This document shows, piece by piece, positions 35,160 to 44,364 of a stretch of 64,000 bases of DNA. This DNA is from Paracoccaceae bacterium (GTDB taxonomy: Bacteria; Pseudomonadota; Alphaproteobacteria; Rhodobacterales; Rhodobacteraceae), in contig JAFIEF010000010.1 of assembly GCA_020832655.1 (NCBI GenBank), positions 1-64,000 of the forward strand, written 5' to 3'. Below the pieces are notes generated by a model. The model did not search any database. It had not been told where the DNA came from and was given only the letters and a program-made list of their open reading frames with translations. The position numbers were made by a program, and so were the translations under genes. How positions within the stretch are numbered: the first letter of the stretch is position 1; each line of letters opens with the position of its first letter.

Positions 35160-36362
35160 ATGACACAGACCCAAGGCTTCGCCACCCGCGCCATTCATCT
35201 GGGCCATGACCCGATGGAGCATCAAGGCGCGCTGACCCCGCCGCTGCATCTGACCTCGACCTTTGCATTCGACACGGCCGAAGCGGGCGGAGAGATCTTT
35301 GCGGGCACACGCGCGGGGCATGTCTATTCGCGCATCTCGAACCCGACGCTGGATTTGCTGGAACAGCGCGTTGCCTCGCTGGAAGGGGCAGAGGCCGGGC
35401 TGGCGCTGGCCTCTGGGATGGGGGCGATCACTTCGGTTCTGTGGACGCTGCTGGCACCGGGCGACGAGGTCATCGTCGACAAGACGCTTTATGGCTGCAC
35501 CTTCGCCTTCATGCATCACGGGCTGCGCAAATTCGGGATCACCATCACCCATATTGACCTGACGGACCCCGAAAATCTGGCCGCGGCGATGAACGCGCGC
35601 ACCCGCATTGTCTATTTCGAAACCCCGGCCAATCCCAATATGCGGCTGGTGGATATCGCCGCCGTGGCGGCGATTGCGCATCAGGGCGGGGCGCAGGTGG
35701 TGGTCGACAACACCTATGCCACCCCCTATCTGACCCGCCCCATCGCGCTGGGGGCCGATCTGGTGGTGCATTCGGCCACAAAATATCTGGGCGGGCATGG
35801 CGATCTGGTGGCCGGGATCGTGGTCGGCCGAGCCGAGGCAATACAGGAAATCCGGCTGGTGGGCATGAAGGACATGACCGGTGCCGTGATGGCGCCCTTC
35901 AATGCGATGCTGGTGATGCGCGGGTTGAAGACGCTGGCACTGCGGATGGACCGGCACTGCGCCAGCGCGCAGATCGTGGCCGAATGGCTGGAAGGGCATC
36001 CGCAAGTGGCGTCCGTGCAGTTTCCGGGGCTGGCAAGCTTTTCCCAGCATGAACTGGCCAAGCAGCAGATGGCGCAACCCGGCGCCATGATCGCGTTTGA
36101 ATTGAAGGGCGGGCTGGCCGCCGGACAGCAGATGATGAACAATCTGCGCATGATCGCGCGCGCGGTGTCGCTGGGCGATGCCGAAACGCTGATCCAGCAC
36201 CCGGCCTCTATGACGCATTCGACCTATACGCCCGAAGAACGCGCCGCGCATGGCATTGGCGACGGGCTGATCCGCCTGTCGGTCGGGCTTGAGGATGTGG
36301 CCGACATACTGGATGATCTGGATGATGCGCTGGGCGCGTTGCCCGCTGCGCGCAGCGCCTGA
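35160..36362 (+). CDS. mdeA: Methionine gamma-lyase
   Basis: A PLP enzyme that splits methionine into methanethiol, ammonia and 2-oxobutyrate. The 400-residue protein has the cofactor lysine K208 in VVHSATKYLGGHGDL and the Tyr-Gly-Cys triad at 111-113 (LYGCTFAF). The Cys at this position is typical of true methionine gamma-lyases and is missing in cystathionine enzymes. Length matches the P. putida enzyme. ATG 35160 is chosen over an upstream frame. It is followed 15 bases on by an E1 dehydrogenase gene that can use its 2-oxobutyrate. Confidence 0.91.
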   Translation: MTQTQGFATRAIHLGHDPMEHQGALTPPLHLTSTFAFDTAEAGGEIFAGTRAGHVYSRISNPTLDLLEQRVASLEGAEAGLALASGMGAITSVLWTLLAPGDEVIVDKTLYGCTFAFMHHGLRKFGITITHIDLTDPENLAAAMNARTRIVYFETPANPNMRLVDIAAVAAIAHQGGAQVVVDNTYATPYLTRPIALGADLVVHSATKYLGGHGDLVAGIVVGRAEAIQEIRLVGMKDMTGAVMAPFNAMLVMRGLKTLALRMDRHCASAQIVAEWLEGHPQVASVQFPGLASFSQHELAKQQMAQPGAMIAFELKGGLAAGQQMMNNLRMIARAVSLGDAETLIQHPASMTHSTYTPEERAAHGIGDGLIRLSVGLEDVADILDDLDDALGALPAARSA

Positions 36363-36377
36363 GCAAGGGCCAGACAG

Positions 36378-38744
36378 ATGCATAGCGATGCCTCGCACCT
36401 GAAGACTATCGAACAGCGGCTGTTGTGGCTGTCGCACTGGATGATCCACCATGCCAACCATATCCGGCCCAAGCAGGACGGGATCAAGATTGGCGGGCAT
36501 CAGGCCAGCTCGGCATCGATGGTGTCTATCATGACCGCGCTTTATTTCAGCGCGCTGCGCCCCGAGGACCGGGTCGCGGTCAAACCCCATGCCGGGCCGG
36601 TTTTTCATGCCATGCAATATCTGATGGGTAATCTTGGCCTGGAAAGGATGCAGGCATTTCGCGGGCTTGGCGGGGTGCAAAGCTACCCGTCGCGCACCAA
36701 GGATGCCGATGATCTCGATTTCTCCACCGGCTCGGTGGGGCTGGGGGTGGCGATCACCAGCTTTGCCGCGCTGGTGCAGGACTACATTACTGCCAAGCCT
36801 TGGGGCCGCGACGCACCACAGGGGCGCATGGTCGCGCTGGTGGGCGATGCGGAGCTGGATGAAGGCAACATCTATGAAGCCTTGCAGGAAGGCTGGAAGA
36901 ATGATCTGCGCAATTGCTGGTGGATCATCGACTATAACCGCCAGTCGCTGGACGGGATCGTGCGCGAAGGATTGTTCGAGCGGGTCGAGAAGATCTTCGA
37001 CGCCTTTGGCTGGGATGTGGTGCGCATCAAGCATGGCGCGCTGCAACGCGCCGCCTTTGATGAACCGGGCGGCCATGCGCTGCGCGACTGGATCGACCGC
37101 TGTCCCAATGCCGAATACTCCGCACTGACCTATATGGGCGGGGCGGTGTGGCGCAAGCGGCTGATGGATGATCTGGGCGATCAGGGCGATGTCAGCGCGC
37201 TGATCGAGCGGCGCTCGGATGGCGAACTGGCCGCGCTGATGGAAAATCTGGGCGGCAATTGCGTGGCCACGATGGCCGAGACCTTCGCCGCCATCACCCA
37301 TGACCGCCCGACCTGCTTTCTGGCCTATACGGTCAAGGGCTGGGGTACGCCGATTGCCGGGCACAAGGACAATCATGGCGGGCTGATGACCAAGGCCCAG
37401 ATGACCGAATGGCAGCGCCATATGGGCGTGCCGGAAGGGCAGGAATGGGACCCTTTCGCCGCCGTCCCGGACCCCGACGCGCTGCGCGACTTCCTGGCGC
37501 GCGTGCCGTTCTTCGCCAAGGGCGCGCGGCGCTATCGCGATGACCGGCTGGCTGTACCGAAGGTCGATTTTTCCACCGAGCGCGAGATTTCCACCCAGAT
37601 GGCGTTCGGCAAGATGCTGGATGATCTGGCCAGAGGCGACAGCGATCTGGCGGCGCGGATCGTGACCACCTCGCCCGATGTCACCGGCACCACCGGGCTG
37701 GGGCCGTGGGTCAACCGGCGCAAGCTGTTTTCGCGCACCGCGCAAAAGGACGCCTTTATCGAGCATCGCATCCCCTCGACCGCGAAATGGGTGTTTGTCC
37801 CGGACGGCCAGCATATCGAGCTGGGCATTGCCGAGATGAACCTGTTCCTGCTGCTGGGTGCGGCGGGGCTGGCGCATAGCCTTTGGGGCAAGCGGCTGAT
37901 CCCCATCGGCACGGTCTATGACCCGTTCGTGCATCGCGGCCTCGATGCGCTGAACTATGCCTGTTATCAGGATGCGCGCTTCATCATCGCGGGCACGCCT
38001 TCGGGGGTGACGCTTGCGCCCGAAGGCGGCGCGCATCAATCCATCGGCACGCCGCTGACCGGCATGGCGCAGGACGGGTTGGCCAGCTTCGAACCCGCCT
38101 TTGCCGATGAGCTGGCGGTGATCCTGGAATGGGCCTTCGACTATCTGCAGCGCGATGGCGAGGGCGACCCGGATGAACGCACATGGCTGCGCGATGAAAC
38201 CGGCGGCTCGGTCTATCTGCGGCTGACCACGAAACCGCTGGAACAGCCCGGAAAGCGCGCTGATGAGGCCTTCCGGCAGGGCGCGATTGACGGTGCCTAC
38301 TGGCTGCGCCCGCCGGGGCCGAATTGCGAGGTGGTGATCGCCTATCAGGGCGCGGTCGCCGATGAGGCGATTGCCGCCGCCGGCATGATCGCACAGGGCC
38401 GGCGCGATGTGGGCGTGCTGGCGGTGACATCCGCCGACCGGCTGAATGCGGGCTGGACCGCGGCGCAGCGCGAACGCGCGCGCGGCAACCCGGCAGCGCT
38501 TTGCCATATTGAACGGCTGCTGGCCCCCATGCCCCGCCATTGCGCGCTGGTCACAGTGCTGGACGGGCATCCCGCAACGTTAAGCTGGCTTGGTGCCGTC
38601 GCCGGACACCGCACCATCCCGCATGGGGTCGAACATTTCGGCCAGACCGGCACCATCGGCGACATGTATCGGCATTTCCGTATCGACCGCCATGCCCTTG
38701 TCGAATCTGTCAGCGGCCTGACCAGCGGGGCCGGGCTGCGCTGA
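36378..38744 (+). CDS. mdeB: Transketolase-like E1 of a 2-oxo acid dehydrogenase (2-oxobutyrate type)
   Basis: A 788-residue thiamine-diphosphate enzyme related to the homodimeric E1 of pyruvate dehydrogenase (AceE). The ThDP/metal motif is seen in VGDAELDEGNIYEAL with the Asn in IIDYNRQ. The middle region ELGIAEMNLFLLLG is the conserved Pyr domain glutamate area. With mdeA and mdeR it mirrors the P. putida set in which MdeB acts on 2-oxobutyrate. No E2 or E3 gene is nearby, so it must borrow those subunits or act differently. The exact substrate is inferred from context. Confidence 0.8.
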   Translation: MHSDASHLKTIEQRLLWLSHWMIHHANHIRPKQDGIKIGGHQASSASMVSIMTALYFSALRPEDRVAVKPHAGPVFHAMQYLMGNLGLERMQAFRGLGGVQSYPSRTKDADDLDFSTGSVGLGVAITSFAALVQDYITAKPWGRDAPQGRMVALVGDAELDEGNIYEALQEGWKNDLRNCWWIIDYNRQSLDGIVREGLFERVEKIFDAFGWDVVRIKHGALQRAAFDEPGGHALRDWIDRCPNAEYSALTYMGGAVWRKRLMDDLGDQGDVSALIERRSDGELAALMENLGGNCVATMAETFAAITHDRPTCFLAYTVKGWGTPIAGHKDNHGGLMTKAQMTEWQRHMGVPEGQEWDPFAAVPDPDALRDFLARVPFFAKGARRYRDDRLAVPKVDFSTEREISTQMAFGKMLDDLARGDSDLAARIVTTSPDVTGTTGLGPWVNRRKLFSRTAQKDAFIEHRIPSTAKWVFVPDGQHIELGIAEMNLFLLLGAAGLAHSLWGKRLIPIGTVYDPFVHRGLDALNYACYQDARFIIAGTPSGVTLAPEGGAHQSIGTPLTGMAQDGLASFEPAFADELAVILEWAFDYLQRDGEGDPDERTWLRDETGGSVYLRLTTKPLEQPGKRADEAFRQGAIDGAYWLRPPGPNCEVVIAYQGAVADEAIAAAGMIAQGRRDVGVLAVTSADRLNAGWTAAQRERARGNPAALCHIERLLAPMPRHCALVTVLDGHPATLSWLGAVAGHRTIPHGVEHFGQTGTIGDMYRHFRIDRHALVESVSGLTSGAGLR

Positions 38745-38840
38745 GGCCGGACCCGCATGTCACCTTCGGGGCGTGTGATCCATTCCGCGCCTGCCTCGGA
38801 TGCGGTAGCGGCGCAATTGTTCCGCGTTTTCGCCCTGCGC

Positions 38841-39779
38841 CTATAATTCGATCCTCAAATCCGTGATCAGCCGGTCGCGTTCGGCCAGTGCGGCCTTGGT
38901 TTCTGCCGGTTTTGCCGACGCGCAGGCATTGATCAGGCATTCGGCGGCCAGAATGAAGGTGGTCAGCGAGTTTGACAGGAAGCGGGTTTCATGCGGCACC
39001 AGGATCGCGGAATGCGACCTTTCGATCAGGGGCGAATCCGCGCGGTCAGTGATCGCGACGATCTTGACCGGCTTGGCGGCAGCGGCCTGTGCGACCTCGG
39101 CCACCTGCCGCGAATAGGGCGCGCAGCTTGACACGATGAGCACATCCTCGTTGCCCATCGACGCAATCCCCTCTGCCAGCCCCAGCGCGTTGGAATCGAG
39201 CAGTTGCACATCCGAACGGATCAGCCGCAAGCCGTAAACCAGAAAGCTGGCAAAGGCATGGAACTGGCGAATGCCATAGACCATGACCCGTGGCGCGGCG
39301 GAAATCAGCGCCACGGCGCTGCGAAACTGCGCCTCGTCATGCATCGACAGGAAGCGGTCGATATTGGCCTGATTTTCGCGGCACAGATGGGTCAGCGCTT
39401 CGGTGCTTTGTGCTTCGCCGCTGGCCAGCGCCTTCTGCGCCTGCTGGCTGTAGAAGGCACCGGGCGGCACCATCGAGGCATTCAGCAGAACTTCCTGAAA
39501 CGCGCCGAAGCCCGAATAGCCCAGGCTGCGCGACAGGCGCGTCAGGGTCGAGGGGTTCACATCCAGCGCATGTGCCAGTGACGTGATGGAAAGCAGGGCA
39601 GGGTTGCCTTGCAAATCCAGTATGCGCGCCAGTGCCGCGCGTGCCTTCGGTCCCAGCACGATTTCTGATCCGCCGCGCGAAATACGCAGCATCAGCTCGC
39701 GCAGCTGCACCAGCGTTTGCGGCGGATCAGACTTGCGCGGCGCGTCCGGCATAGATCGGGGCTGTTGATCTCTGGTCAT
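38841..39779 (-). CDS. RpiR/MurR family transcriptional regulator
   Basis: A 312-residue regulator with an N-terminal helix-turn-helix (ITSLAHALDVNPSTLTRLSRSLGYSG, split here as two helices around NPSTL) and a C-terminal SIS sugar-phosphate-type domain (VMVYGIRQFHAFASF and VLIVSSCAPYSRQVAEV). Members sense phosphosugars or amino compounds. It overlaps the end of the C45-type gene by 53 bases and follows the ABC transporter genes on the same strand, so it probably controls this transport-and-hydrolysis set. Confidence 0.88.
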   Translation of the reverse strand: MTRDQQPRSMPDAPRKSDPPQTLVQLRELMLRISRGGSEIVLGPKARAALARILDLQGNPALLSITSLAHALDVNPSTLTRLSRSLGYSGFGAFQEVLLNASMVPPGAFYSQQAQKALASGEAQSTEALTHLCRENQANIDRFLSMHDEAQFRSAVALISAAPRVMVYGIRQFHAFASFLVYGLRLIRSDVQLLDSNALGLAEGIASMGNEDVLIVSSCAPYSRQVAEVAQAAAAKPVKIVAITDRADSPLIERSHSAILVPHETRFLSNSLTTFILAAECLINACASAKPAETKAALAERDRLITDLRIEL

Positions 39780-40749
39780 GGAATTTCCAAGCTATATGGG
39801 TTTTCTCGACCGTTATCAGCGCCGAAGCAAGCGTATTTTCGTGATCCGGGTCATCGCTGCTTGTGCGGTGGATCGGCAAGCCCGGCCCGCCCGTGTCGCG
39901 CAGGATGCGCAGCGCGTCCGGGGTGCCATCTGCCAGCAGCGTATCGGCGCGCGCCTGCCTGTCGGCAGAAGAGCGGGTGATCAGCTGATCCTGCGCCAGA
40001 TGCAGCGCATGATTGGCATGGGCTGACGCCTGGTCGATCTGTCGGTGCGCAAAGGCACCGCCGCCGAATTCGACGCTGTGCACCACGCCCTCGCCGCGCT
40101 GCGCCAGTGTGAAGTGAAATCCCCCGCAGCGGTTTTCGCGGGCCAGCAGCGCCAGCGCCTCGGCAGTGCTCTGGCAGCGCAGCACGGCGCGGCCCAGCAC
40201 CATGCGCGGGATACTCGGCTGCACATTGCGCAAACGCAGATTGTTCACGGCCTGCGCCAGCCCTGCATTGGTGACGGCGAAAGTATGCCCCGGAAGCGAG
40301 CCGGGATAACAACACGCCATGAAGCCCGGCCCGGTTTGTTCGCACACTTCGGCAATGAAGCAGTGGCCGCGAAATTCCGGCAGACCATCTTCATTATGCG
40401 CCAGCACCGGCACCGGGCCAGGCAACTGGATGGTGGTGCAGCCATCGGGCACATTCGACATAAGATCGCCGCGACAATTCCACGCCATGACCTGCGCGAA
40501 TGGCAGATCCAGCCCCTGTGCCAGCCCCTGAAGTTCGGCGTAAACTTCCGGAAAACGCGCCTGGGTGCGTTCGGCCAGACGGGTGACGACAGCCTTGTGG
40601 CGTGCATCCGTGACCGCGCGCCAGTAATCCAGCGCCAGCAGGCGGCCATGCACCGCATCGCGCCCCGCGCGGCCTAGGGCAAAGCCGATCTCATAGGGGC
40701 GACCTGTGGCACGCACCCAGCCCAGTTCGGCCGAAACAGGATCAGACAT
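39727..40749 (-). CDS. C45 family acyltransferase/peptidase-like protein
   Basis: A 340-residue Ntn-hydrolase-like enzyme related to acyl-CoA:6-aminopenicillanate acyltransferase (C45). The expected nucleophile is C104 in [12 protein letters not shown], which would become N-terminal after self-cleavage before it. The motif [10 protein letters not shown] that follows is typical of the family. Natural substrate unknown; since it sits between an RpiR regulator and an amino-acid ABC transporter, it may hydrolyse N-acyl amino acids or small peptides. It overlaps the ATPase gene by eight bases. Confidence 0.84.
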   Translation of the reverse strand: MSDPVSAELGWVRATGRPYEIGFALGRAGRDAVHGRLLALDYWRAVTDARHKAVVTRLAERTQARFPEVYAELQGLAQGLDLPFAQVMAWNCRGDLMSNVPDGCTTIQLPGPVPVLAHNEDGLPEFRGHCFIAEVCEQTGPGFMACCYPGSLPGHTFAVTNAGLAQAVNNLRLRNVQPSIPRMVLGRAVLRCQSTAEALALLARENRCGGFHFTLAQRGEGVVHSVEFGGGAFAHRQIDQASAHANHALHLAQDQLITRSSADRQARADTLLADGTPDALRILRDTGGPGLPIHRTSSDDPDHENTLASALITVEKTHIAWKFHDQRSTAPIYAGRAAQV

Positions 40750-41473
40750 GCTGAAGAAAATCCTTCATCCGGTCATTGGGCGGGTTGTCGATGACATCGC
40801 GCGGCGTGCCATCCACGGCGATCTTGCCATGCTCCATGAAGATCAGCCGTGTGCCGACCTGCTTGGCAAAGCCCATCTCATGGGTGACCACCACCATTGT
40901 CATGCCTTCGGCGGCAAGCGCGCGCATGACATTGAGCACTTCCTGCTTCAGTTCCGGGTCCAGCGCCGAGGTGGGTTCGTCAAACAGCATCACGCGGGGC
41001 TTGATCGCCAGCGCGCGCGCAATCGCCACCCGCTGCTGCTGGCCGCCTGACAATTCCATCGGTTCGTGATTGGCCTTGTCGGCCAGCCCCACCTTGGCCA
41101 GCAACTCGCGCGCCAGATCGCGCGCATCCTTGCGGCTGAGGCCGCGCACCTCGCGCGGGCCGAAGGCCACGTTTTCAAGCGCGGTCATCTGCGGGAACAG
41201 GTTGAACTGCTGAAACACCATGCCTGCTTCCTGGCGGATCTCGCGCATGACCTTGTTGCCGCCCAGCACGCTCATGCCATTGACGATCAGATCGCCGCCG
41301 GTGATCTTCTCCAGCCCGTTGATGCAGCGCAAGAGCGTCGATTTGCCAGAGCCAGAGGGACCGACCAGCACCACCACCTCGCCGCGATGGATTTGCAGAT
41401 CGACCTCGTCCAGCACCTTCAGCGCGCCGAAATGCTTGGACACATTGCGAAATTCGATGATCGGCTCGGTCAT
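40742..41473 (-). CDS. Polar amino-acid ABC transporter ATP-binding protein
   Basis: A 243-residue GlnQ/HisP-type ATPase with Walker [10 protein letters not shown], the Q-loop region, signature [15 protein letters not shown] and Walker [14 protein letters not shown]. It overlaps the permease gene by four bases. Together with permease and binding protein it forms a complete importer for an amino acid whose identity is not determined. Confidence 0.93.
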   Translation of the reverse strand: MTEPIIEFRNVSKHFGALKVLDEVDLQIHRGEVVVLVGPSGSGKSTLLRCINGLEKITGGDLIVNGMSVLGGNKVMREIRQEAGMVFQQFNLFPQMTALENVAFGPREVRGLSRKDARDLARELLAKVGLADKANHEPMELSGGQQQRVAIARALAIKPRVMLFDEPTSALDPELKQEVLNVMRALAAEGMTMVVVTHEMGFAKQVGTRLIFMEHGKIAVDGTPRDVIDNPPNDRMKDFLQHV

Positions 41474-42126
41474 AGGATCCTCATGCGTTTTTCAACCATG
41501 CGCAGCATCAGCGACAGCAAGCCGGTCATGATCAGATACATCACGGCAACTGCCGTCCAGATCTCGACAGCGCGGAAATTGGCCGCCATGATTTCCTGCC
41601 CGGTGCGGGTCAACTCGCCCACCCCGATCACGATGAAGAGCGAGGTATCTTTCAGGCTGACAATGAACTGGTTGCCCAGTGGCGGGATCAGGCGGCGAAA
41701 CGCCAGCGGCCCGACAATATAGCGGATTACCTTCCAGCGCGGCAGGCCGATGGCCAGACCGGCCTCTGTCAGACCCTTGGAAATGGACAGCACAGCGCCG
41801 CGCACAATCTCTGCGATATAGGCACCGGCATTGATGATGATGGCAAGGATCGCGGTTGTCATCGGATCGATGCGGATCGAGGCCAGCACCGGCAGGGCGA
41901 AATAAAGGAACATCACCTGCACCACGATGGGGGTGCCGCGAATGACCTCGATATAGGTAAAGGCAATCGCGTTGATCACAGCATTGCCATAGGCGCGCAT
42001 CAGCCCGGCAATAGCCCCGACCACCACGCCGCCCAGCAAGCCGACGACAGTGATATGGACCGTGACCTGCGCACCTTTCAGAAGTTGCGGAATGAAATCC
42101 AGAATGATCAGCCAGTTGACTTCCAT
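41470..42126 (-). CDS. Polar amino-acid ABC transporter permease
   Basis: A 218-residue HisM/GlnP-family permease with about five membrane segments and the coupling motif region [15 protein letters not shown]-like (here [22 protein letters not shown]). The start [11 protein letters not shown] at 42126 is chosen over a longer frame. Only one permease gene is present, so it probably works as a homodimer. It is followed by the ATPase gene with a four-base overlap. Confidence 0.92.
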   Translation of the reverse strand: MEVNWLIILDFIPQLLKGAQVTVHITVVGLLGGVVVGAIAGLMRAYGNAVINAIAFTYIEVIRGTPIVVQVMFLYFALPVLASIRIDPMTTAILAIIINAGAYIAEIVRGAVLSISKGLTEAGLAIGLPRWKVIRYIVGPLAFRRLIPPLGNQFIVSLKDTSLFIVIGVGELTRTGQEIMAANFRAVEIWTAVAVMYLIMTGLLSLMLRMVEKRMRIL

Positions 42127-42221
42127 AAGCTTTCCTTCGCGATTGGCCTGCTGTGGCGGGGTCAGCGCGAACAAGGCAGAACCGAAACAATGCCTTGTTC
42201 GCCATGTTCAGCAAGGTCTGC

Positions 42222-42962
42222 TCAGTTGGACGGAGGCGTGGTGCCGAACCATTTCATGTAGATTTCGTCATAGCGGCCATCTGCGCGCATATTGGCCAGC
42301 ACCTGATTGACCGGCTCGACCAGATCGGACCCCTTGGGAAAGCCGATGCCGTATTGATGGGCCATCATCTGTTCGCCCACGGCCTTCACCTGCCCGTCAC
42401 CGGCGGTGGCGATGTAGTAAAGCACATTCGGGGTGTCGTGCATCGCGGCATCGACGCGGCCGGTGCGCAGTTCAAGATAGGCATTGTCGATATTGGGAAA
42501 GAGGCGCAGTTCGGTGTCGGTGAAGTTGTCGCGCGCGTAATCGGCTGCCGAGGTGCCGGTGCGCACTGCCAGTGTCTTGCCCGCAAGATCGTCCGCGCCC
42601 TGAATATCGCTGTCGATCGGCACCATGATCAGAAAGCCGCTGTCGTAATAGCCGTCCGAGAAGTCGATGACTTCCGCGCGGTCAGCGCGAATGGTGATTC
42701 CGGCCAGTGCGACATCGATCTGGCCGGTTTGCAGGCCGGGAATGATGCCGCCGAAATCCATCGGGCGCAGATCGAATTCCAGTTCCAGTTCTTCAGCGAT
42801 CATGTTCCACATGTCGATATCAAAGCCGACATATTCGCCATCTTGCATGAATTCGAATGGCACAAAGGCGGTGTCAGTGGCGACCACCAGCTTGTCGGCA
42901 AGGGCAGAGTTTGCACCCAGCGCGAAAGCTGCGGCAGCGAAAAGCGAGAGGATCGGTTTCAT
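42222..42962 (-). CDS. Amino-acid ABC transporter substrate-binding protein
   Basis: A 246-residue periplasmic binding protein with a signal peptide ([22 protein letters not shown]) and the family start [27 protein letters not shown] split over the first lobe. The G-x-D-A-x ligand segment [11 protein letters not shown] is present. It leads the transporter operon and has a repeat-rich putative operator upstream. Ligand specificity (glutamine-like or another polar amino acid) cannot be read from this alone. Confidence 0.92.
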   Translation of the reverse strand: MKPILSLFAAAAFALGANSALADKLVVATDTAFVPFEFMQDGEYVGFDIDMWNMIAEELELEFDLRPMDFGGIIPGLQTGQIDVALAGITIRADRAEVIDFSDGYYDSGFLIMVPIDSDIQGADDLAGKTLAVRTGTSAADYARDNFTDTELRLFPNIDNAYLELRTGRVDAAMHDTPNVLYYIATAGDGQVKAVGEQMMAHQYGIGFPKGSDLVEPVNQVLANMRADGRYDEIYMKWFGTTPPSN

Positions 42963-43414
42963 GGTGGCTCCCTGTTGTTTGAGACGCAAATCCAGCGTGC
43001 ACAATTGATACACACCGCAAGTATATTTGCACAATCAGTTGCGCGGCGCAAATAAAATTGCACAAATGCCCTTAAATGGGAATCTGCCATGCATCTGCGC
43101 GGTTGCGGCCAGATTGTTGTGGACAAGGTGGTGTTGGATGGAAGTTGTTGGAAATCAGAGCACTAGCTTGCATGTTCGATCCGGCAGGCCGCAACAATCT
43201 GGCCTGGACCTGCCCTGTCTTGCGCCGCTTGCGCATGGGTTGTCGATGTCGGCATGGCGGCTTTGCCACGCCTGTTGGGGATCATCGGGGTAGTGGGATA
43301 TGCGACTCGCAAAGTTTGGGCGGCAGGTGAAAACGGCGCTGTCCCTGCACCAACAATCGGTGCGTAGCCCAGTGACGTGGCCAGAATCCCCCGACAATAG
43401 GTGTTTCGCGTTGT
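42963..43414. other. Promoter region and intergenic stretch upstream of the amino-acid transporter
   Basis: About 450 bases between the binding-protein start and the end of the second NsrR-like gene. The part next to the transporter holds three TGCACAA repeats and a 13-bp palindrome (listed separately). The rest, 43070-43414, shows only short open frames without ribosome sites, and no RNA or mobile element. Confidence 0.55.
42998..43065. repeat. Three TGCACAA repeats around a TTGCGCGGCGCAA palindrome
   Basis: TGCACAA occurs at 42998-43004, 43028-43034 and 43059-43065, spaced 30 and 31 bases, close to three helical turns. Between the second and third is TTGCGC-G-GCGCAA at 43039-43051. The cluster starts 36 bases before the transporter start codon, so it probably is the operator for the RpiR regulator of this set or another repressor. 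This is inference from position. Confidence 0.55.
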
Positions 43415-43852
43415 TCAGGCGGTTTGCGAACCCGACCCAAGCGCAAATGCATCGCCGCGCAGGTGAAGATCCTGCAAGGTATAGCGATCCATCACCGCCA
43501 TGAAGGCCGCCAGCGCTTCGTCCAGTATGGCCGGCAACAGACAGCAAGCGGCGATGCGGCATTGTGTGTTTGGCCGATAACATTCGACCAATGCGAAATC
43601 CGTCTCGGTTGAACGGATCAAATCGCCCAGATTGATCTGATCTGCGGGCATGCCAAGCCGGAACCCCCCGCCATGACCGCGTTCCGCAACCAGATAGTTC
43701 AGCCGCGACAGGTGAAGCACGACCTTTTTGAGATGGGCATGAGAAATCCCGTATACCTCTGCGGCATCGCGGATGGTGGTGTTGCGGTCGGTGTTGCTGG
43801 CCGCCAGCAACAACACGCGCAAGGAATAATCAGTGAATTTCGATAGCTGCAT
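43415..43852 (-). CDS. nsrR: Rrf2 family regulator, NsrR-like, next to the nos cluster
   Basis: A 145-residue Rrf2 repressor with the helix-turn-helix in TIRDAAEVYGISHAHLKKVV and a wing HGGGFRLG. Cysteines 91, 98, 103 and 104 in ECYRPNTQCRIAACC fit the Fe-S ligands of NsrR. Divergent from the nos genes across a region with an FNR-type box and a long inverted repeat, so it probably adds nitric oxide control to nos expression. It differs clearly from the NsrR-like protein at 7663-8109, so it is not a recent duplicate. Confidence 0.86.
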   Translation of the reverse strand: MQLSKFTDYSLRVLLLAASNTDRNTTIRDAAEVYGISHAHLKKVVLHLSRLNYLVAERGHGGGFRLGMPADQINLGDLIRSTETDFALVECYRPNTQCRIAACCLLPAILDEALAAFMAVMDRYTLQDLHLRGDAFALGSGSQTA

Positions 43853-43927
43853 GGTCTGGTCTGTCGAACTGGTTTCGGATGGCAGGTCTGCCCCCGGATA
43901 TATAACACAGTTGCTGTTGAATAGGGG

Positions 43928-43963
43928 TATTTCATTTGACCCTGATCAAGGACAAATGAAATA
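43928..43963. promoter_or_regulatory. FNR/Nnr-type box inside an inverted repeat upstream of nos
   Basis: TTGAC-CCTG-ATCAA at 43936-43949 matches the FNR/Nnr/Dnr consensus except for one base. It lies inside an inverted repeat, TATTTCATTT (43928-43937) and AAATGAAATA (43954-43963), 16 bases apart, that could bind the adjacent NsrR-like repressor. A class II layout would put the transcription start near 43984, at the nosC start codon. Oxygen and NO control of nos is the expected logic. Confidence 0.78.
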
Positions 43964-43983
43964 TCCCTTGCTAGTTTGCGGAC

Positions 43984-44361
43984 ATGATTCCTCGCGCCGC
44001 CCCTTTCCTGTCCGTCCTGCTGGCCCTGACCCTTGTGTTTGCGGCGCTTGGGCATGGCTATGCGCAGGCCAGGGCACCCGTGTCGGAACTGCATGAGCTG
44101 GTGATCTGCGGCGAAACCGGGCTTGAAACGATCCTGATCGACGCAAATGGCCAGCCGGTTGACCCCGAGGATTGCGCGCAAGCGCTGTGCAATGATTGTC
44201 TGCGCGTTGTCGCGGCACTGTGCGGCCCGCTGCCTGTTGCAATGCCGCAGGCGCTGACAGCGCGCCTTGCCAGCACGTCTTTCCTGCCATTGCTGCTTTG
44301 CGCCGCGCCGCCCCGCGCCAATCTGCCCCGCGCGCCCCCGTCTTCCATAAAACTGGGCTGA
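43984..44361 (+). CDS. nosC: NosC-like small exported cysteine protein
   Basis: A 125-residue protein with a signal peptide ending near GYAQA. The mature part carries C42, C64, C69, C72 and C80, with the C-x4-C-x2-C group in EDCAQALCNDCLRV. A small cysteine protein of unknown role precedes nosR in Paracoccus (nosC), and I use that name by position and cysteines only. No ribosome site is visible before the ATG; the predicted transcription start falls on it, so the mRNA may be leaderless. It could also be a DUF2946-like protein. Confidence 0.62.
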   Translation: MIPRAAPFLSVLLALTLVFAALGHGYAQARAPVSELHELVICGETGLETILIDANGQPVDPEDCAQALCNDCLRVVAALCGPLPVAMPQALTARLASTSFLPLLLCAAPPRANLPRAPPSSIKLG

Positions 44362-44364
44362 TAC

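Noticed and set aside
34593-38570. A 1325-codon open frame on the minus strand running through the Lrp-type gene and opposite mdeA and mdeB
   Set aside because: It lies antisense to well-supported genes and its sequence is rich in His, Arg, Gln and Pro, as expected from reading GC-rich codons backwards. Only the last 151 codons are a real protein (the Lrp regulator).
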